64,000 nucleotides of DNA from JAVJRN01 sp040218415 (lineage in GTDB: Bacteria > Bacteroidota > Bacteroidia > Cytophagales > Cyclobacteriaceae): contig JAVJRN010000021.1 of assembly GCA_040218415.1 (NCBI GenBank), positions 62,001 through 126,000 on the forward strand, written 5' to 3'. Positions 60,131 through 64,000 of the stretch are shown here, piece after piece. The notes beneath the pieces were generated by a model. The model made no database searches. It was given only the letters and a program-made list of their open reading frames with translations, and had not been told where the DNA came from. The position numbers were made by a program, and so were the translations under genes. Numbering within the stretch: position 1 is the stretch's first letter; every line of letters begins with the position of its first letter.

Positions 60131-61585
60131 TCATTTCGCCTTGTACCTATCTAGTATCGCCTTTGTCAAATGATAAAACTCCGAAAGTCCACTGCTTCTG
60201 GTGATAAAACTTATGGATAAATAGGAAAAAGCACTGATAAAAAATATTAGTAAAGCTTGTAACGCAATATGAAAATCAGTGATTAAAAAGGTAAAGAAAT
60301 AAACCGCCACACCAGTAATGAGACCAATAAGTACAATTGGTAACATATCTAAAAGTTGACTTTTAGTAGGATAGTTGATAATTCGCCCCGCATAATAACT
60401 ATTGATCAAGAGTGCTAGATAACTAGAAATCACCATAGCTACTAGCATAGCCTCCAGTTCAAAAAAGTAACCAACCCCAAAAACCCCAACAATCAATAGC
60501 TTTTTAACGAGCTCAATTTTTAGCAGCAAATCAGTCTTATTAAATATTTTAAAAACATTCAGGTTGATTTCATGAATAGGAACCAAAACAGCGGAAATAC
60601 CAAGGATTTTAAACATAAAAATAAAGGGCACCCATTTCTCTGTAAATAACCATAAGAATAAAGTATCCGCTATATTAAAAAGAATGACCATAAGTCCTAC
60701 CAAAAGAAAAAAAGCACTTTGGATGATTCGCTTATATTGAATAGCCACTAGCCCTTTGTCGTTCTGAATTTTTGAAAGCATGGGATAAGAGACATTGTTT
60801 ATCACCGTTCCGATAATACCGACCGGAAACAAACTAAATGTTCTTGCTCTATTATAGTACCCCAAGTCAGCCACAGAAAACTTCTTTCCGATAAGAAGGG
60901 CATATAGTTCCATGAAGATGGTGCTGAGAACACTGGACACTACCAATCGGTAACCAAACTTGAAATGTTTCAAGAAATGAGTTTGTGAAAAAGATAACGG
61001 AAAGCGCACATTTGATAAAAACCATAACATTGAAGTTTTAACCAACTGCGTGACAATAGGCATGTACACCAAACTCCATACACCCGCACCAGAAAATGCG
61101 GCCCAAACTGCCACTATTCCACCAATGATTGTCGCTGGAACTGTTGCCATGGTGAGGCTTTTAAAGTTCATTTCTTTCATGAACAAGTTTTGCTGTACCA
61201 CACCTAAGCTCAGTATCATAAAGTTTAACCCCAAGACACGTAATAATTCTGTAATGGTTGGCTGCTCAAAATACAAAGCAATCCAAGGAGCCATAGCAAA
61301 AATGGCAATGTATAAAACAACCGCTAAAACGACATTACTAATAAAAACAGTTGAGTAATCTATGCGATTGGCTGTGGTATCTCTGACGAGAGATACACCC
61401 AAGCCACCTTCCATAATTGCCGTACAAATGGTGGTAATCACGAGAATAATTCCAACAAGGCCAAAGTCCTCAGGAGTTAGGAGCCTAGTCAAAATCAAGA
61501 CGATCAGAAAACCCAATCCTTTGTTGGCAATGGTATCCACGATACTCCAGCGCAAACTCGATACTACCTCCTTTTTAAAACTCAT
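60131..61585 (-). CDS. Wzx-like polysaccharide flippase (MOP/PST family)
   Basis: 484 residues with about 14 hydrophobic helices. VVSSLRWSIVDTIANKGLGF, LIVLILTRLLTPEDFGLVGI and AIMEGGLGVSLVRDTTANRI are the usual PST start; YYNRARTFSLFPVGIIGTVI is a second family landmark. It moves undecaprenyl-linked glycan repeat units across the inner membrane. It is the last gene of the cluster, 88 bp after the TauD-like gene. Confidence 0.9.
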   Translation of the reverse strand: MSFKKEVVSSLRWSIVDTIANKGLGFLIVLILTRLLTPEDFGLVGIILVITTICTAIMEGGLGVSLVRDTTANRIDYSTVFISNVVLAVVLYIAIFAMAPWIALYFEQPTITELLRVLGLNFMILSLGVVQQNLFMKEMNFKSLTMATVPATIIGGIVAVWAAFSGAGVWSLVYMPIVTQLVKTSMLWFLSNVRFPLSFSQTHFLKHFKFGYRLVVSSVLSTIFMELYALLIGKKFSVADLGYYNRARTFSLFPVGIIGTVINNVSYPMLSKIQNDKGLVAIQYKRIIQSAFFLLVGLMVILFNIADTLFLWLFTEKWVPFIFMFKILGISAVLVPIHEINLNVFKIFNKTDLLLKIELVKKLLIVGVFGVGYFFELEAMLVAMVISSYLALLINSYYAGRIINYPTKSQLLDMLPIVLIGLITGVAVYFFTFLITDFHIALQALLIFFISAFSYLSISFITRSSGLSEFYHLTKAILDRYKAK

Positions 61586-61673
61586 TCAGTTTTAAAATTA
61601 CGCGTTAATATGTCGTTCATCACACGACCATCAAGAGTTTCTTGGTATAAAAAATGAAGCCATGCGTGCCATG

Positions 61674-62507
61674 CTAATCGTAAACTGTAGTCGCCAGCTT
61701 ATTCATTCGGATCCGGAGCAGGTGTCTTTCCGAATCAGTAAAGCTTTCTCGACCATGGAGCATCGTCTTATTATTAATAAAAATAAGATCCCTGTTTTCA
61801 AGATAAAAATACTTCGTATTCTTGGAGTTCAGTATTATCTCCTTTAAGGTTTGGTAGGCCTCAAGTTGTTGTCCCGTACAAAGATCTGGTCGATTTGAAA
61901 TGGCCTTTTCAAAGGTATCAACCCTGAATCTTATCTCGTTATTTCTTAAAATTGGCCCGAAATTAAACTCCACATTTTTTGAATGATCCTTTTTAAAAAC
62001 ATTTGGCACAATAAATGGATAATCGCTTTCTCTTAAAGTTTTCTCTATTTCAAAACCCTCGGGTAACTCTCTCAGTTCTGTTAAAATATCTTTCAAACTA
62101 AGAAGCAATGATCTTCCTCCACCGCATAGTGCTTTTTTCAACGTAAGCAGGCCAAAATAATCTTCAGGATATTCACTGTATTGACTATCTGTATGGAGCT
62201 CGGCTTCATGACTATGCTCCGAGTAAGTCTTAATCAAACTATCCGATTTCGGATTACTTTTGATGTCCCAAATAATAGAATTTTGACCATCGTGAGATAT
62301 TGGCTGGCCAATTTCCTCGGAGATTTCTAAAAATACTCTTTTAGAACTCACTATATCAGAAAGTTCACTGTAGAAATTTCTGATGACGATATACCCTTCT
62401 CCATCCAAAGCTTCTTTGACACATGATGCCAGATAAACTATTGAATCATTTGGATTGTAGTCTACATAGTTAATCTCAGATAAGACAGGTGGTTTAACAA
62501 TACGCAT
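61674..62507 (-). CDS. TauD/TfdA-like 2-oxoglutarate-dependent dioxygenase
   Basis: 277 residues. Iron ligands: HTD in SHEAELHTDSQYSEYPEDYF, and the distal His in NNKTMLHGRESFTDSERHLL, with Arg in RHLLRIRMNK for 2-oxoglutarate. DGEGYIVIRNFYSELSD is a typical N-terminal part. Substrate unknown; the setting suggests a hydroxylation or decoration step on a glycan or on a lipid- or amino-linked building block. Its ATG overlaps the glycosyltransferase stop by one base (TAATG). Confidence 0.88.
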   Translation of the reverse strand: MRIVKPPVLSEINYVDYNPNDSIVYLASCVKEALDGEGYIVIRNFYSELSDIVSSKRVFLEISEEIGQPISHDGQNSIIWDIKSNPKSDSLIKTYSEHSHEAELHTDSQYSEYPEDYFGLLTLKKALCGGGRSLLLSLKDILTELRELPEGFEIEKTLRESDYPFIVPNVFKKDHSKNVEFNFGPILRNNEIRFRVDTFEKAISNRPDLCTGQQLEAYQTLKEIILNSKNTKYFYLENRDLIFINNKTMLHGRESFTDSERHLLRIRMNKLATTVYD

Positions 62508-63520
62508 TATACACTCTTTAATTTATTTATAACTAGGTTGAAAAGGATTGACATGACACTTTGACCTCCTTTTTTTGCAGATACATACCCCGCTTTCATA
62601 TATTGCCAACAAACTATCTTATCATCTCTTAGAGATTGATAAAATTGGCGAATGTAGGAGGTAGCAATAGCGTGATGGATATGGTGGTTTGGCTTATTCC
62701 TCTCGGACAAATATTCCAAAACATATTTTTTTGCGGTCATCGGCCTTTCAAATTGCAATTTTTTTGAGGCTGTGCTGTGGACTCCTCCGGAATGCAAGCG
62801 ATAAATAGCAGGTTTTATGTCATGAAAATAACATGCATATCCAAATTCACTCAGTTTGCCAATCAAAATATGATCTCCACACAAGATATTTTTCATTCCA
62901 TCATCATACTTCTCAACGAGATGGTTTCTATATACGATGGTGAGTGTAGGCATCACGTCATCAAAAAATCGGTCAATCGGGATTATAGATGTTTCTTTCG
63001 CTATTTTCGGTAAAGTGCGGTCGTATTGTTGAGTGTTTTCATAATAATAGGTCATCCGGTGATAAGAGAGGACACAATCCTTATCACGCTCCATGAATTC
63101 CACCTTTTTCTGAAGTGTATATTCGTCTGTCCAGTAGTCATCCGTTTCACACAGTGAAATGTATTTACTGCTAATACAAAAATTAGAATAAACACTATTG
63201 AAAAGGCCTGTAGGCTTTCCTTCAATCTCAATATTGTTTTCGCGAGAATTAAGTAACAACCTTATCTTATCGGGATATTTCTGAGCATATTCAATACAGA
63301 TCTCTCTTGTACCATCACTTGATTCGTCTTCAGCAATCACAATTTCAAAATCAAAAGTGGTTTTCTGCGCGAGGATCGAATCAAGACACTGCCTTACGAA
63401 GTTTGCATGATTGTACGATATCACTCTTACTGAAACTAGTGGGCCTTTTTCCCTCAAATTATTTGGGTACTCTATGACCGGCTTTTTTTGATACTTATCT
63501 TTAAATTCTTGGAAATTCAT
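62507..63520 (-). CDS. GT2-family glycosyltransferase
   Basis: 337 residues from the ATG at 63520 (MNFQEFKDKYQKKPVIEYPN); the longer frame to 63619 reads into the previous gene. VSVRVISYNHANFVRQCLDS and ILAQKTTFDFEIVIAEDESS are the GT-A start; YISLCETDDYWTDEYTLQKK supplies the DDx metal motif region. CGDHILIGKLSEFG is the typical acceptor loop. Cytoplasmic; adds a sugar to a surface polysaccharide. Coupled to the dioxygenase gene. Confidence 0.93.
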   Translation of the reverse strand: MNFQEFKDKYQKKPVIEYPNNLREKGPLVSVRVISYNHANFVRQCLDSILAQKTTFDFEIVIAEDESSDGTREICIEYAQKYPDKIRLLLNSRENNIEIEGKPTGLFNSVYSNFCISSKYISLCETDDYWTDEYTLQKKVEFMERDKDCVLSYHRMTYYYENTQQYDRTLPKIAKETSIIPIDRFFDDVMPTLTIVYRNHLVEKYDDGMKNILCGDHILIGKLSEFGYACYFHDIKPAIYRLHSGGVHSTASKKLQFERPMTAKKYVLEYLSERNKPNHHIHHAIATSYIRQFYQSLRDDKIVCWQYMKAGYVSAKKGGQSVMSILFNLVINKLKSV

Positions 63521-63524
63521 AACA

Positions 63525-64000
63525 TCAATCGTTTGCTCTCCAAAGTGATGGGAATAAATTAGGATCACTATAATCTGGATTTCCATCGCTATCCACTCCA
63601 CACATGTGATCGTAACCAATTTGAATTAGCTCCCCATTTTCTTTGAAAGCTTTTTGATATTTGTTTTGCCCGTCTTGAAAGTGAATTGCCAGTGCAATTC
63701 GCTCTTTATTACTCAAATTCGGCGAACTCGAATGTATCGTATGACAATTGTGAAAGCTTACCTGGCCTTGCTTTAGCAACATTGGAGATTTCACATGATC
63801 AGGTTTTTTTTCTGTAAGGAAAGATTCAAGCTCGCTCAAATCTTGATTATTGAATGAGAAAAAACGCTTCAAATTTTGTTCAACTACCCACGTATTACTC
63901 TCGTCTATGTGAGTCAATGTTCCCATATCTGGTTTTATATCTTGCAATGGAATCCAAGCTGTTAACATTTGATCAGAGCTACATGTGGGCCAGTATGCTT
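63525..64000 (-). CDS. phytanoyl-CoA dioxygenase (PhyH)-like protein, 5' part beyond the window
   Basis: 158 residues seen, the C-terminal part. It runs off the right edge; the frame continues upstream of the ATG at 63968 as AYWPTCSSDQM. Motifs: MLTAWIPLQDIKPDMGTLTH, KQGQVSFHNCHTIHSSSPNL with the distal His, SNKERIALAIHFQDG with the 2-oxoglutarate Arg. PhyH-type enzymes use Fe(II) and 2-oxoglutarate. Four bp before the GT2 gene, so part of the same string. Confidence 0.85.
   Translation of the reverse strand, partial: AYWPTCSSDQMLTAWIPLQDIKPDMGTLTHIDESNTWVVEQNLKRFFSFNNQDLSELESFLTEKKPDHVKSPMLLKQGQVSFHNCHTIHSSSPNLSNKERIALAIHFQDGQNKYQKAFKENGELIQIGYDHMCGVDSDGNPDYSDPNLFPSLWRAND

Noticed and set aside
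1..64000. rRNA, tRNA or tmRNA genes
   Set aside because: No cloverleaf or rRNA-like segments were recognised by eye; a tRNAscan or Infernal run would be decisive.

Overview
The window is a 64 kb piece of an A+T-rich chromosome from a member of the Bacteroidota, most likely a marine-type Cytophagales (Reichenbachiella, Marivirga or Fulvivirga-like). This placement is inferred from gene content and style. Evidence includes many PAS/hybrid histidine kinases, weak or absent Shine-Dalgarno sites, a TAnnTTTG-type promoter just before hemE, signal-peptide small outer-membrane-like proteins, short intergenic palindromic repeats of the CGTCATTTCGA kind, and an obg-adk-hpt block. No rRNA, tRNA or CRISPR array was seen.

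Layout. 1-6.6 kb: the 5' end of a secreted protein gene, an NYN/OST-HTH protein, and a CheB-CheR-PAS fusion paired with a hybrid histidine kinase. 6.6-6.8 kb: an intergenic element of nested hairpins. 7-8.7 kb: a PIF1-like helicase. 9-11 kb: small membrane or secreted proteins, including two tandem paralogues. 11.4-15.8 kb: a NarL-type regulator, a NarX-type PAS kinase and a REC-PAS-PAS-HisKA_2 kinase. 16-24.6 kb: small metabolic and repair genes (NAD(P)-binding protein, NudK-like Nudix, DUF4406, Crp-like regulator, CheC/CheX-like protein, recR, clpS, Na+/solute symporter, alkyltransferase-like protein, SDR). 24.6-25.6 kb: an antitoxin-toxin-acetyltransferase cassette. 25.6-32.4 kb: pyruvate carboxylase, an ABC ATPase, a PduO-type cobalamin adenosyltransferase and a branched-chain aminotransferase.

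32.4-38.3 kb is the accessory part. Three clusters of palindromic repeats and a 21-bp tandem minisatellite surround a small conserved hypothetical gene. They also surround an island holding an HNH endonuclease, an N-terminally short HpaII-like restriction protein, and a three-gene overlapping operon read as a toxin-antitoxin-chaperone (TAC) system with a SecB-like chaperone. A fourth reading frame in that operon runs straight into the repeats.

38.3-57.6 kb is mainly housekeeping: ferritin-like DUF892, LVIVD lipoprotein, nucleoid-associated protein, prfB with its programmed +1 frameshift, MFS and YhhN proteins, a TonB-domain protein, and grpE-dnaJ under a candidate sigma54 promoter. Then come obg-adk-hpt-peptidase, L-serine dehydratase, hemE and a 7TMR-DISM hybrid kinase. 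57.6-64 kb moves into cell-surface glycan work: heptose-7-P kinase-like PfkB protein, aspartate aminotransferase, a Wzx-like flippase, a TauD-like dioxygenase, a GT2 glycosyltransferase and a partial phytanoyl-CoA-dioxygenase-like protein at the right edge.

Starts were re-chosen for several genes where the longest frame begins upstream of the conserved N-terminus, and the entries say so. All function calls rest on motif recognition by eye; no database search was run.
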